From Rhizobium sp. BK650 (GTDB taxonomy: Bacteria > Pseudomonadota > Alphaproteobacteria > Rhizobiales > Rhizobiaceae), in NCBI RefSeq assembly GCF_014195325.1, contig NZ_JACIBK010000003.1, positions 310,001-374,000 on the forward strand: a stretch of 64,000 nt of DNA. The letters are read 5' to 3'. Below, piece by piece: positions 7,751 to 17,330 of the stretch. Positions within the stretch are counted from its first letter, which is position 1; each line of letters starts with the position of its first letter. The translations under genes were made by a program, and so were the position numbers. Below the pieces are notes generated by a model, which worked only from the letters and a program-made list of their open reading frames with translations, was not told the DNA's origin and made no database searches.

Positions 7751-9093
7751 TTCCGCTCGAAAGGCTGCGGGACAGTTTCGAAGGCGTCATTCCCTCCGTC
7801 ATCGCCACCACCGATGCCGAGGGAATGCCCAATATTTCCTATCTCTCGCACGTGCATTACGTCGACGAGGCGCATGTTGCGCTCTCCAACCAGTTTTTCT
7901 CCAAGACCGCTACCAATGTGGCGCGTAACGGGCTTGCGACCGTGATGGTGGTCGATGGCTACAGCGGTCAGCAGCACGTGCTGGACCTGGTATTCGAGCG
8001 GTCCGAGACGGAGGGCGAGACATTCGAGCGGGTGGCGATCCATCTGGCGATCCTGGAAAGCCGGATGAGCGGTATCATGAAGCTGCGCGCCGTCGATATC
8101 TATCGGGTGGAGGACTGCCGGGCCGTGCCAGCCGCCCATCCGCTGGTCGAGCCAGAGCCGCTCTTCCTGCCCGACCTGATGGGCAAGGTAGCGCGGCTGA
8201 CTGCACGGATGTCGGATTGCGGCGATCCCGAAACGCTGCTCGACGCCACGCTCGAAGGCCTGGGCGAGCTCTTCGGCTACAGCCATTCCATGGTGCTGGT
8301 GCCGGATGGCGAACGCGGCGGGCTGACGACGATCGCCAGCCGAGGCTACGACCAGTTCGGTTTCGGCGCCGAGGTTCCGGCCGGGCGCGGCATTATCGGG
8401 CTTGCGGCCGAGCGGCGGCGCAACGTGCGGATCACCGATCTCAGCCGCGGCCAGCGCTACATTGAGGCGGTGCGGGCGATGGCCGGCGTCGAGGATGCGG
8501 CGCCGATCCCGCTTCCGGCTCTCGACAAGCCGCTCAGTCAGATCGCGCTGCCGCTTGTGGCGCGGGGCAGGCTTGTTGGCGTGCTGTTTTCGGAATCGAC
8601 CGAGCGGTTCACCTTCCGCCACCGCGACGAGGAGGCGCTGATCGTCATCGCGGCGCATTTGGCCACCGCGCTCTCCTTCCTGTCCGAGGAACGCGAGCGG
8701 GCGGAGACGAACGGGCGGGAAAAGGCGGAGCCTCCCGCCGGCCAGACCGGCAGCGTGCCCGCCGGACGGCGCATCACCGTGCGCTTCTATCCGCGAGACG
8801 GCTCGCTCTTCATCGATGACGACTATCTGATTCGCGGGGTGCCGGGGCGGCTGCTCCTGCATTTCCTCGAAGACTATGTGCGCACCGGCAAACAGGATTT
8901 TCAGAACCGCGAGATCCGCCGCGACCGGCGCCTGCAGCTACCCGACTTCAAGGACAATCTGGAAACGAGGCTGATCCTGTTGCGCCGGCGGCTGGAGGAA
9001 AAGGCAGGCCCGATCACGCTCGAACGCGCCGACCGTGGCCGCCTGCGGCTGACGCTCGCCGGGTGGCCGGAGATCGAGGTGGTGGAGGAGTGA
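7747..9093 (+). CDS. PNPOx - GAF - winged-helix fusion protein
   Basis: The 448-residue protein has three parts. Residues 1-125 form a PNPOx-like split barrel (VIATTDAEGMPNISYLSHVHYVD). Residues about 160-310 form a GAF sensor domain (PETLLDATLEGLGELFGYSH through a GRGIIGLAAERRRNVRITD core). Residues about 340-445 resemble a winged-helix output domain (IDDDYLIRGVPGRLL, then NREIRRD and RLILLRRRL). A flavin or heme barrel joined to GAF and a DNA-binding-like tail suggests a redox or ligand sensor. It overlaps the preceding gene by 4 bp and faces hemerythrin. Signal and targets are inferred only. Confidence 0.75.
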   Translation: MIPLERLRDSFEGVIPSVIATTDAEGMPNISYLSHVHYVDEAHVALSNQFFSKTATNVARNGLATVMVVDGYSGQQHVLDLVFERSETEGETFERVAIHLAILESRMSGIMKLRAVDIYRVEDCRAVPAAHPLVEPEPLFLPDLMGKVARLTARMSDCGDPETLLDATLEGLGELFGYSHSMVLVPDGERGGLTTIASRGYDQFGFGAEVPAGRGIIGLAAERRRNVRITDLSRGQRYIEAVRAMAGVEDAAPIPLPALDKPLSQIALPLVARGRLVGVLFSESTERFTFRHRDEEALIVIAAHLATALSFLSEERERAETNGREKAEPPAGQTGSVPAGRRITVRFYPRDGSLFIDDDYLIRGVPGRLLLHFLEDYVRTGKQDFQNREIRRDRRLQLPDFKDNLETRLILLRRRLEEKAGPITLERADRGRLRLTLAGWPEIEVVEE

Positions 9094-9209
9094 GGGTGGT
9101 GAGTTTCGGCGTTCGCCGGCCCGATGTGCGTATTTCTAATGGCCGCTTTTCGCGGAGGCTTGCTTACCTGGAGTGCGGTGCTGAAGAGGCGGCGCGTCCC
9201 TCCATTCTC

Positions 9210-9240
9210 CGTCATTCCTGTGACAAGCACAGGAATGACG
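9210..9240. repeat. Intergenic hairpin repeat (CATTCCTGTG type)
   Basis: A perfect 13-bp inverted repeat (CGTCATTCCTGTG / CACAGGAATGACG) surrounds ACAAG. This form is common in Rhizobium intergenic DNA. It lies between two convergent genes, the PNPOx-GAF gene and fabI, so it may also act as a bidirectional terminator. Confidence 0.5.
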
Positions 9241-9377
9241 GGAGTTTGGTGTGGGCGCGGGTGCCCCAAGCGAGGTCGTGCAGAGTGAGGTCGTGCCGTA
9301 TGGTTAATCCTGCCTGAGGATCTGTCGGCCTGGTGTGACACAGGTGGAACTCCGACCCGACGCCACCCACCAGTGAC

Positions 9378-10160
9378 CTAATCGATAATGTGATACCCAC
9401 CATCGATATAAATCGTATCACCCGTAATCAGCCGCGCCGCATCATGCGCCAGGAACGCCGTCGCCATGCCGACATCGTCGATCGAGACGAGGCTGCGCGT
9501 CGGCGCCGTCTCCTGCGCCTTGTTCAACAGCTCGTCGAATTCCGGAATGCCCGAGGCGGCGCGTGTCGCCAGCGGGCCGGGGGAGATGGCGTGGACGCGG
9601 ATGCCTTTGGGGCCGAGTTCGGCGGCGATGTAGCGCACCGCGCTTTCGAGGGCGGCCTTTGCGACGCCCATGATGTTGTAGTTCTTCACTACCATCTGGC
9701 TGCCGTAATAGGTCATGGTGAAGAGTGTGCCGCCGCGTTTCATCAGCGGTTCGGCAAGATGGGCCATGCGGATGAATGACCAGCAGGAAATGTCCATCGT
9801 CTTCAGGAAACCGTCATGCGGCACATCGACGACGCGGCCCTGCAGCGTGTCCTTCGGTGAAAAGGCGATCGAGTGGACGAGGAAATCCAGTTCGCCCCAG
9901 TGTTCGGAAATACGATCGAAGACCGCCTCCAGCTGGCCAGGCATTGACACGTCGAGTGGCAGGAAGATCGGCGCTTCCAGCTCGTCGGCCAGCGGCTGGA
10001 CATAGGGCTTGGCCTTGTCGTTGAGATAGGTCACGGCGAGTTCGGCGCCGAGCGCGCGGAAGGCCCTGGCACAGCCCCAGGCGATCGACTGGTCATTGGC
10101 GATGCCGACCACCAGCCCGCGCTTGCCTTCGAGAAGTTTCGCCTTCACATCCGGAATCAT
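9378..10160 (-). CDS. fabI: Enoyl-[acyl-carrier-protein] reductase [NADH]
   Basis: The product (260 residues, normal for FabI) reduces the trans-2-enoyl-ACP in the last step of each fatty-acid elongation cycle, in the cytosol. The N-terminal KRGLVVGIANDQSIAWG is the FabI nucleotide-binding loop. Tyr151, Tyr161 and Lys168 (YNIMGVAK) match the catalytic Tyr/Lys of E. coli FabI. AGAGGG lies before the ATG. It is the last gene of the operon DUF3141 gene - pta - ackA - fabI. The same order is known in Sinorhizobium meliloti, where the pta-ackA operon is PhoB-controlled. Rhizobia usually carry a second fabI elsewhere. Confidence 0.95.
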   Translation of the reverse strand: MIPDVKAKLLEGKRGLVVGIANDQSIAWGCARAFRALGAELAVTYLNDKAKPYVQPLADELEAPIFLPLDVSMPGQLEAVFDRISEHWGELDFLVHSIAFSPKDTLQGRVVDVPHDGFLKTMDISCWSFIRMAHLAEPLMKRGGTLFTMTYYGSQMVVKNYNIMGVAKAALESAVRYIAAELGPKGIRVHAISPGPLATRAASGIPEFDELLNKAQETAPTRSLVSIDDVGMATAFLAHDAARLITGDTIYIDGGYHIID

Positions 10161-10217
10161 CGTCAGCCCTCTGTTCGGTCAAAAGATCCTGCCGGCCCAA
10201 TAGCGCTGTGGGCCGTC

Positions 10218-11390
10218 TCACGCGGTAATCAGTGCGAATGTGTGCCGGGCGATCATCAATTCCTCGTCGGTCGGCACAGAATAGAGGGCGATCCTGCTGT
10301 CGTCGCTCGAGATCAGCAGCTCGCCGGCAGCGTTTCGTCTGGGATCGAGCCTGGCGCCCAGCCAGGCAAGCTTCTTGGTGATGCGCTCGCGCATGACGGG
10401 CGAATTCTCCCCGACGCCGGCGGTGAAGACGAAGGCATCGAGCCCGCCCAGCACCGCGGCCAGCGCGCCGGTGTTGAAGCCGATGCGGTGGACGAAATGG
10501 TCGAGCGCGAGTGCGGCACCCGGGGCTTCGCTTGCCAGGAGATCGCGCACGTCGTTGCTGACGCCCGAAAGTCCTTTGAGGCCGGATTCCTTGTAAAGAA
10601 GATCCTGCAGCTCAGCCGGCGTCATGCCGCGCTCCTGCAGGAGGTAGAGAAGCACGCCGGGATCGATTTGCCCGCAGCGCGTGCCCATCGGCAGGCCATC
10701 GAGCGCCGTGAAGCCCAATGTGCTCTCCACGCTCTTTCCCTGATGGAGTGCGCATAGCGAGGCGCCGCTCCCAAGATGCGCAACGATGACCCGCCCCTTG
10801 CCGGTCATAGGTGCGACCTCGGCGAGCTTGCCGGCGACATATTCGTAGGACAGGCCATGAAAGCCGTAGCGCCGCACGCCCTCGGCGAAATAATGGGCGG
10901 GAATGGCGTAGTGATCGGTCATCGGGTCATGGCCGCGATGGAAGGCGGTGTCGAAACAGGCGACCTGGGCGAGTTGCGGCTGGTGCTCCATGATCGCGCG
11001 GATCGGAGCGAGATTGTTCGGCTGATGCAGCGGCGCAAGCGGCGTGTAGCGCTCCAGTTCCCGGAGAATCTCTTCGTCGATACGTACAGGGCGCATATGG
11101 TCGGGGCCGCCATGAACGACCCTGTGGCCGACAGCGATCAGCTGCCCCTGGTGTCTCTCGCGCAGCCATTGTCCGACGAGCCGCATCGCCGCCAGGAGAT
11201 CCGGGACGGTCTCGTGCGGATAGGCTTCATCTGCAAGCCGGTCGCCGCCGGCGCTCTTGATGGTCAGGTGCGGCGCAGTGCTGATGCCTTCCATCTTTCC
11301 CTTGACGAGCCGCGTCAGCAGGTCTGCCGCGGCGAAGACCTCGAATTTCAGGCTGGAGGAGCCGGCATTGACGACGAGGATCGTGTCCAT
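10218..11390 (-). CDS. ackA: Acetate kinase
   Basis: The 390-residue enzyme interconverts acetate + ATP and acetyl phosphate + ADP. It opens with TILVVNAGSSSLKFEVF, the ASKHA phosphate-1 motif, and has the acetokinase blocks AHLGSGASLCAL and MGTRCGQIDPG with FTAGVGENS near the end. I place the start at ATG 11390, just after the pta stop; an in-frame GTG at 11402 would overlap pta. It sits between pta and fabI in a minus-strand operon, pairing with Pta for substrate-level phosphorylation or acetate dissimilation. Confidence 0.95.
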   Translation of the reverse strand: MDTILVVNAGSSSLKFEVFAAADLLTRLVKGKMEGISTAPHLTIKSAGGDRLADEAYPHETVPDLLAAMRLVGQWLRERHQGQLIAVGHRVVHGGPDHMRPVRIDEEILRELERYTPLAPLHQPNNLAPIRAIMEHQPQLAQVACFDTAFHRGHDPMTDHYAIPAHYFAEGVRRYGFHGLSYEYVAGKLAEVAPMTGKGRVIVAHLGSGASLCALHQGKSVESTLGFTALDGLPMGTRCGQIDPGVLLYLLQERGMTPAELQDLLYKESGLKGLSGVSNDVRDLLASEAPGAALALDHFVHRIGFNTGALAAVLGGLDAFVFTAGVGENSPVMRERITKKLAWLGARLDPRRNAAGELLISSDDSRIALYSVPTDEELMIARHTFALITA

Positions 11391-11394
11391 GGCA

Positions 11395-12360
11395 TTAACC
11401 ACCTTGGATCGGCGCGTTATTGCGGCGGGCTTCGGCGAAGAGGACGCCGACGGCGCAGGAGGCGAGGCGAGCCCGCACGCTGTCGGCCCGCGACGTCAGG
11501 ATGATCGGCACACGCGCGCCGAGCACCAGGCCGGCGGCATCGGCCCTCGCCAGAAAGGTGAGGTTCTTTGCCAGCATATTGCCGGATTCGAGATTGGGAA
11601 CGACGAGGATCTGCGCATGGCCGGCGACCTCGGACTTGATGCCCTTGATGCGCGCGGCTTCCGGATCGATCGCATTGTCGAAGGCGAGCGGGCCATCGAG
11701 AATGCCGCCCGTTATCTGGCCGCGCTCGGCCATCTTGCAGAGCGCTGCCGCTTCGATCGTCGAGGGGATTTTCGAGGTCACCGTTTCGACCGCCGAAAGG
11801 ATCGCCACGCGCGGCGTGCCGAGGCCGACTGCGATGAAGAGATCGATGGCGTTCTGGATGATGTCGCGCTTAGCATCGAGGTCGGGGGCGATGTTGATCG
11901 CGGCATCGGTGATGAACAGCGTTTCGGCATGATGCGGCACGTCCATGACGAAGACATGGCTGATGCGCCGTGCGGTGCGCAGGCCGGTCGCCGAAGAGGT
12001 TACTGCGCGCATCAGCTCATCCGTGTGAAGACTGCCTTTCATCAGGAGTTCGGCGCGGCCCTCGCGGATGATCTCGACGGCCCTTGCGGCCGAGGCATCG
12101 CTATGCGGGGCGTCGACCAGTTCGAAAGGCGAGATATCGAAGCCATGCGCCGCTGCAACGGTCCGCATCTTTTGAACCGGGCCGACGAGGATCGGACGCA
12201 TCAGCCCGGTTTCGGCCGCTTCGACCGCGCCGCGCAACGATGACTCGTCGCAGGGGTGGGCGACGACGGTCGTCATCTCGGGCGCCAGCCTGGCCTTGGC
12301 GATGAGCCGTTCATATTTCTCGTGCCTTCCGGTTTCGCCCGGGTTTTCCCAATCCGGCAT
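11395..12360 (-). CDS. pta: Phosphate acetyltransferase (short Pta/Ptb type)
   Basis: The 321-residue protein is the short form that lacks the N-terminal P-loop domain of E. coli Pta. It carries the PTA_PTB signatures: LMKGSLHTDELMRAV, HVFVMDVPHHAETLFITDAAIN and GPLAFDNAIDPEAA. It should convert acetyl-CoA + phosphate to acetyl phosphate + CoA; a preference for butyryl-CoA cannot be excluded from sequence. GAGGGAG precedes the ATG. The stop is 4 nt before the ackA start, so expression is tightly coupled. Confidence 0.9.
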   Translation of the reverse strand: MPDWENPGETGRHEKYERLIAKARLAPEMTTVVAHPCDESSLRGAVEAAETGLMRPILVGPVQKMRTVAAAHGFDISPFELVDAPHSDASAARAVEIIREGRAELLMKGSLHTDELMRAVTSSATGLRTARRISHVFVMDVPHHAETLFITDAAINIAPDLDAKRDIIQNAIDLFIAVGLGTPRVAILSAVETVTSKIPSTIEAAALCKMAERGQITGGILDGPLAFDNAIDPEAARIKGIKSEVAGHAQILVVPNLESGNMLAKNLTFLARADAAGLVLGARVPIILTSRADSVRARLASCAVGVLFAEARRNNAPIQGG

Positions 12361-12418
12361 GTGCTTTCTCCCTCTTCAACGATGCGTTCAAATGCTCCGC
12401 GTCAGGCGATATAGGAGG

Positions 12419-14709
12419 CTATTTCACGCGCCTGATGGCCTTGATCGGCCTGGGGCTGGCGCTTGGGCTTTCCGCCGCTGCCGGCTCTGCGACTGGCGCT
12501 AGAGGCGCTGCGGGCGGCGCTTCGGAAACGTTGAAGAGGCCGACGATATTCTGCCAGCGTTCCTCGGCCTTGCCGGACAGGGCGCCGCGGGCGCTCACGA
12601 CCCCTTGAAGCGCCGACAGCGCACGACGGCGCTCTTCCTCATCCGCCGGCAGCAAACGCGGGATCGCATCGACGGCGGCCTGTTCATCGATCACGAGCAT
12701 GAGGAACTGGTCGCGGATCAGCGCCTTGAATTCGGCAAGCGTCATTTTCGGCATGCCGCCCTCGGAGCGGCGCATGCGGCGGATGGCGGCAAAGCCGCGC
12801 TCGTCGGCTGCGCCACTTGCCATGGCGACATAGAGCAGGCTGCGCGCCATGCCTTCGTGCAGGCCGCCCCTGTTCATCGCCGCTTTCAGTTCCTCGATCC
12901 TGGCTTTCAGCACCTGTGCATGCAACGCGGTCTTGCTTGCGCGCCGGTGCGGCTTGTCGCTCGCCGGATCGATGCCGACGGCGGCTTGCAGGAACGGCGA
13001 TCCATAGACGGCGAGGAACGTCGCCTCGCTCATCGCTTCGATCGCGTCGCGCCATGCGTCGAGCCCGGCCACGATCTGGCGCGAGGCGATCTGCTCCAGG
13101 GCGACGAACGGATTGTTCTCCGCCGCGGGATGGCGCTCTTCCTCTACGCTGACGGCAAGATCGGCAATCGGCGCCATCAGGGGGTTAAGGTCTGAGAGCA
13201 GCTCATATTGCAGCCTTAGCGGATGGAGTTGTCGCATCTGCTCGGCCGCCTGTTCCGGCACCATCGCGCGGACCCAGGGCTGGACGAAGGTGCGGTAGAG
13301 CGACAGGTTGATTTTCCGAGACTTTTGCCACCGTAGCAAAGCGCCTGTCATCTGCGGCATTGTTGCAGCCGAGCGCGCGGATATCGTCGAGCGTCCTTTC
13401 CTCGCAGCGCATGATCCAGTCGCCCTCGACGAGATCGCCGCCGACGGTCGCGTCGGTCTTGGCTTCGAAGATCGCTTCATAGAGGCCGGGCGGCAGCGCG
13501 TCGATCAGGTCAATATTGCTGGAGAATTCCCCATGTTCCTTGCGGGCGACGCCGGCGGAGACGAAGATGCCGAGATGGCCGACCTTCTCGTGCACCGTGT
13601 AGACGATCGTCTGCCCGTGCGAGCGGATTTCGTTGACGCTGTCATAGAGATCGGTGATCCAGCCGAGCGCCTGGGCGGGCGGGGTGATGTTGTCGCCTTT
13701 GGAGCAGAAGACGACGACGGGCGCGCGGATGTTCCTGAGATCGATGGCTTCTCCCTTCGAAGTCTCTATACGGCCGGCGGCGAGATTGTTGCCGACGAAA
13801 AGCTCGTCGACGATGAACTGGATTTCCTCGGCATTGAGGTTGACGTGGTTGCCCCACCATTGCTCGAAGCCGAGATAGCGCGGTGCCTCTGTATCGATCC
13901 TGGAATAGAGGGTTGTACTGTTTGGACCAGAGCGTATTGGCGGGGTTCTGGTTCTCGAAATTCTGCACCAGCCAGGCTCCGTCGAACTTGCCGTGGCCGA
14001 GATCGCCGGCTAACGCCGTCAGCCAGGAGCCGCCGAGCAGGCCGCCGGTATAGCGCATCGGATATTTGCCGCGTTCGCCCGCCCAGTAGGACAGGGGTGC
14101 GCCGGCAATGATGATCGAGCCGAAGAGTTCCGGGCGGACGGCAGCGAGCATCATGACGGCCCAGCCGGCCTGGCAGTTGCCGATCACGCAAGGTTTGGCA
14201 TCGGCGTCCGGATGCAGCGCGATCACCTTTTCCAGAAAGATCGCTTCGGCAAGCGCAATATCCTCGATCGTCTGGCCTTTGACCGGCTCCGGAAGGAAGC
14301 CGATGAAATAGCAGGGGTGGCCGGCGGCAAGCGCCACGCCGATTTCGCTATCGGCCTTGAAGCCACCGATACCAGGCCCGTGACCGGCGCGCGGATCGAC
14401 CACGACGAAAGGCCGGCGGGTCTCGTCGATCTCGACGCCCTTGGGCGGGACGATGCGCACCAGCGCATAGTTGACGGGCCGCTCCAGCGTGCGCCCGTCG
14501 AGCAGTATTTCGGGCGTGAAACTCAGCACATGAGGAGCCATCGCTTCGGAACTGAGCCGATATTGATTGCCGCGCTTTCGCATGACGTCCCAGAAAAGAA
14601 CGCTGCGCTGGGCAGTGTCCCTGACATAATCGAGGGCCATACCGGCGGGGCCGAACTGTGTCGCAAGATCGAACTTCGCGAGATTGGAAGGATACCACAC
14701 GCCAAACAT
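12419..14709 (-). pseudogene. DUF3141 / PHB-synthase-like gene broken by two +1 frameshifts
   Basis: Three consecutive frames together encode one DUF3141 (poly-3-hydroxyalkanoate synthase-like, alpha/beta hydrolase) protein of about 760 residues. Frame 1 runs from ATG 14709 (AGGAGG upstream) through the nucleophile region CVIGNCQAGWAVMML to about 13911. There an extra C in CCC shifts the frame; removing it restores LYSRIDTEAPRYLGFEQWWG. Frame 2 continues to about 13314, where an extra A in AAAA shifts it again; removing it restores KVSEINLSLYRTFVQPW. Frame 3 runs to the stop at 12419. Both faults are in short homopolymers and the rest is intact, so sequencing error or very recent decay are both possible. 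It heads the pta-ackA-fabI operon. Confidence 0.85.
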
Positions 14710-14769
14710 GCCAAACCTCCTGGCTCACCTCTCGGCGGGAGCTCACAGACTTAATTCAGAATGCGCCAA

Positions 14770-14806
14770 CGTATTATACGGTAGGATACGCGCCGTTTTC
14801 TGACAG
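14770..14806 (-). promoter_or_regulatory. Possible promoter of the DUF3141-pta-ackA-fabI operon
   Basis: On the minus strand a perfect TATAAT (14773-14778 on +) lies about 65 bp upstream of the start codon, inside the palindrome CGTATTATACG. A CTGTCA half-site (14801-14806) is about where a Pho-box-like element would overlap the -35 region. The second half-site of a Pho box is not convincing, so PhoB control is only suggested by the known regulation in S. meliloti. Confidence 0.35.
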
Positions 14807-14916
14807 CTTCCGAGCTTTGATATTCATCAAGATGTCACAAAGGAAATTGTGGTTTCTCGGCAGCCGGGAATGTCATAAACACTGGGCCAGCTATTCCTGA
14901 CAGAAGACAATTTCCG

Positions 14917-16179
14917 ATGAGACCAGAATTCCTGCGATCCGAGCTGATCGATGCGGCGCTGACCTCCGCCCGGGCCGTAGGCACGCCGCTCTGGCTCTAT
15001 GAGGCCGAGCCGATCCGCGAGCGGGTCAGGCAATTGTCGATGTTCGAATGCGTGCGCTTTGCCCAGAAGGCCAATAGCAACACGCATATCCTGCGTCTCC
15101 TGCGCTCGATGGGTGTTGCAGTCGACGCCGTGTCCTTTGGCGAGATCGAACGGGCTCTGCGGGCGGGCTACGTGCCGGGAACGGAAGCGCATGAGATCGT
15201 CTTCACCGCCGACATCATCGACGAGGAAACGCTCGCCCGCGTCATCGCGCTGCGGATCCCCGTCAATTGCGGATCGCCCGACATGATCAGGCAGATTGGA
15301 CGGGCAGGGCGGGGCCATCCGGTCTGGCTTCGCATCAATCCGGGCTTCGGCCATGGTCACAATCGCAAGACCAATACGGGCGGACCATCGAGCAAGCATG
15401 GAATCTGGCATGAGGAATTCGAGGACTGCCTGCGTCTCGTCGACGAATACGAGCTGACCCTGATCGGCCTTCACATGCATATCGGCTCGGGCGTCGATTA
15501 CCGGCACCTGCATCGCGTCTGCCACAGCATGCTCGATGCCGTGCGTCGCGCCAATCGGCCGCTCGAGGCAATCTCGGCCGGCGGCGGGCTCTCGCTTCCC
15601 TATCGGCACGGCGACCCGGAAATCGATATTGCCGAATATTATGACGCGTGGAACAAGACGCGCCAGGAGGCCGAAAAGATCACCGGCGGGCCGTTGCGCC
15701 TCGAACTGGAGCCGGGCCGGTATCTCGTCGGCAACGCCGGGGTACTCGTCGCCGAAGTTCGCGCCGTCAAAACAGTGGCCGACAAGCATTTCGTGCTCGT
15801 GGATGCGGGCTTCAACGATCTCGCCCGCCCCATCCTCTATGGCAGCCACCACGATATCGTCTTCGTCACGCCTGAGGGAGCGCCGGTTGCCGGGCCGGTC
15901 TCGCCGATCGCTGTTGCCGGGCCGCTCTGCGAAGCGGGCGATGTTTTCACCCAGCAGGACGGCGGTTTTGTCGAGTTCCGCGATCTTCCGCTGCCTGAGA
16001 CGGGCGATTTCGCGATCCTGCGCGACACCGGCGCCTATGGCGCGACAATGTCGTCAAACTACAATTCGCGGCCGCTTGCGCCCGAGGTCATGCTGGATGC
16101 TGGCAAGCTCTCGCTCATCCGCAAGCGCCAGTCGATCGAGCAGCTGCTCGAACTCGAGGCCGATACGGGGCCGCTCTGA
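14917..16179 (+). CDS. lysA: Diaminopimelate decarboxylase, enterobacterial-type LysA
   Basis: The 420-residue protein (same length as E. coli LysA) decarboxylates meso-diaminopimelate to L-lysine with PLP. Lys51 in VRFAQKANSN is the PLP-binding lysine. HMHIGSGVDY, ISAGGGLSLPY, LELEPGRYLV and GPLCEAGDVFTQQ cover the barrel, the phosphate-binding loop and the active-site cysteine. Segments such as WLRINPGFGHGH and TGAYGATMSSNYNSRPL resemble the E. coli enzyme closely, whereas the usual rhizobial lysA lies next to argH. It is divergent from the DUF3141 operon. A second lysA obtained by transfer is plausible but not proven here. Confidence 0.9.
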   Translation: MRPEFLRSELIDAALTSARAVGTPLWLYEAEPIRERVRQLSMFECVRFAQKANSNTHILRLLRSMGVAVDAVSFGEIERALRAGYVPGTEAHEIVFTADIIDEETLARVIALRIPVNCGSPDMIRQIGRAGRGHPVWLRINPGFGHGHNRKTNTGGPSSKHGIWHEEFEDCLRLVDEYELTLIGLHMHIGSGVDYRHLHRVCHSMLDAVRRANRPLEAISAGGGLSLPYRHGDPEIDIAEYYDAWNKTRQEAEKITGGPLRLELEPGRYLVGNAGVLVAEVRAVKTVADKHFVLVDAGFNDLARPILYGSHHDIVFVTPEGAPVAGPVSPIAVAGPLCEAGDVFTQQDGGFVEFRDLPLPETGDFAILRDTGAYGATMSSNYNSRPLAPEVMLDAGKLSLIRKRQSIEQLLELEADTGPL

Positions 16180-16379
16180 CGGTTCCGGCAACAGGACTCA
16201 ATATATTTACAGTTGCGTATTTCGCAGACCGCCAGCAAAGGTATACTGTGACGCGAGCTGGTGGAGGCAGGGGGGTGGCGCATCCGCCGGGACCGCGCAT
16301 GGACGATCTTGATGCGGGTCAAATACCGCATCGGGTCGATCTGCTAGGATTGTGGCAATCGATCACGGAGGCAGCCATC

Positions 16380-17216
16380 ATGGCCATCAAGACAGTTCTG
16401 AGCATCCTGAAGAGCAGCAAATTCGAGCAGGATCTGAAGGGCGCGATCGACTTGTGCGTGGCCCAGCGCGCTCATCTGACCGCACTTGCCGTTTCCATCG
16501 GCGCGCCGCCGACGCTGGGGGAATATGACGCCGCGCTCTCGAGCGTCTGGATCGATCAGCGACAGCGGCAGATCGATGACCTCATCGAGACGGCTGCAAA
16601 AATCAAGGAGGCGCTTTCGCAGACCGATCTCTCCTTCGAGGTTCAGGATCTCTACACGGAATATGCATGGGCCGACCAGGATTTTGCCGAGCGGGCGCTT
16701 TATGCCGATGTCGTGCTGCTCGGGCCCGACGTGGTGGGTGATACGGGCCTCAAGAAGCGGATCTTCGACGGCGCGCTTTTCCAGACGCCGACACCGATCG
16801 TGATCAATCGCGGGCGACAAGCAAGCATCACCTCGCCAAGGAACGTGATACTGGCATGGGATTCCAGCGACGAGGCAGCGCGGGCCGCCCGCGAGTCGCT
16901 CGATCTCCTGCAAAAGGCCGCGGTCGTGCATGTGACCATGGTCGATCCGGATGCCCGCATGGGCGTCAACGGCGAGGAACCGGGTGCCGATATCGCGGCT
17001 TACCTTGCCCGCCATGGCGTCAACGTGCAGGTCGATCGCCTTGCCGGCGAGGGCAAGAGCGCCGACCAGATCATCGTCAGGCATGCGGTGGATATGAATG
17101 CGGACCTGATCGTCATGGGCGCCTACAACCATCCGAGATGGCAGCAGAGCCTGTTTGGCGGCGTCACCCGAAGGATGATCGAGGAGTGCCAGCTGCCGTT
17201 GTTCCTCGCCCACTGA
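16380..17216 (+). CDS. Universal stress protein, tandem UspA domains
   Basis: I use the ATG at 16380, which follows GGAGG; upstream codons in frame look non-coding. The 278-residue protein has two UspA-like halves, residues about 1-140 and 150-278. Only the second keeps the ATP-binding pattern (VILAWDSS at its start; IVMGAYNHPRWQQSLFGGVTRRM near the end). Such tandem Usp proteins are cytosolic nucleotide-binding proteins induced by stress. A hairpin terminator follows at 17245, so it appears monocistronic. Confidence 0.85.
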   Translation: MAIKTVLSILKSSKFEQDLKGAIDLCVAQRAHLTALAVSIGAPPTLGEYDAALSSVWIDQRQRQIDDLIETAAKIKEALSQTDLSFEVQDLYTEYAWADQDFAERALYADVVLLGPDVVGDTGLKKRIFDGALFQTPTPIVINRGRQASITSPRNVILAWDSSDEAARAARESLDLLQKAAVVHVTMVDPDARMGVNGEEPGADIAAYLARHGVNVQVDRLAGEGKSADQIIVRHAVDMNADLIVMGAYNHPRWQQSLFGGVTRRMIEECQLPLFLAH

Positions 17217-17244
17217 GCAGGACGATCGAGGCGGTCAACATCAG

Positions 17245-17278
17245 AGGCCGCGATCGGACGGATCGCGGCCTGCTTTCT
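17245..17278 (+). terminator. Intrinsic terminator of the usp gene
   Basis: An 11-bp perfect stem (AGGCCGCGATC / GATCGCGGCCT) with a 5-nt loop lies 28 bp after the usp stop and is followed by GCTTTCTCC. Confidence 0.7.
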
Positions 17279-17330
17279 CCCCAGCCCGTTTTGAAAGTCA
17301 CGGAACTCGCCTTGGTCCTGGGTCCTCTGC

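Noticed and set aside
14826..14850. Possible Pho box upstream of the DUF3141-pta-ackA-fabI operon
   Set aside because: TTGTGAC-N4-TGATGAA on the minus strand matches the consensus too poorly; only a single CTGTCA half-site elsewhere is acceptable.
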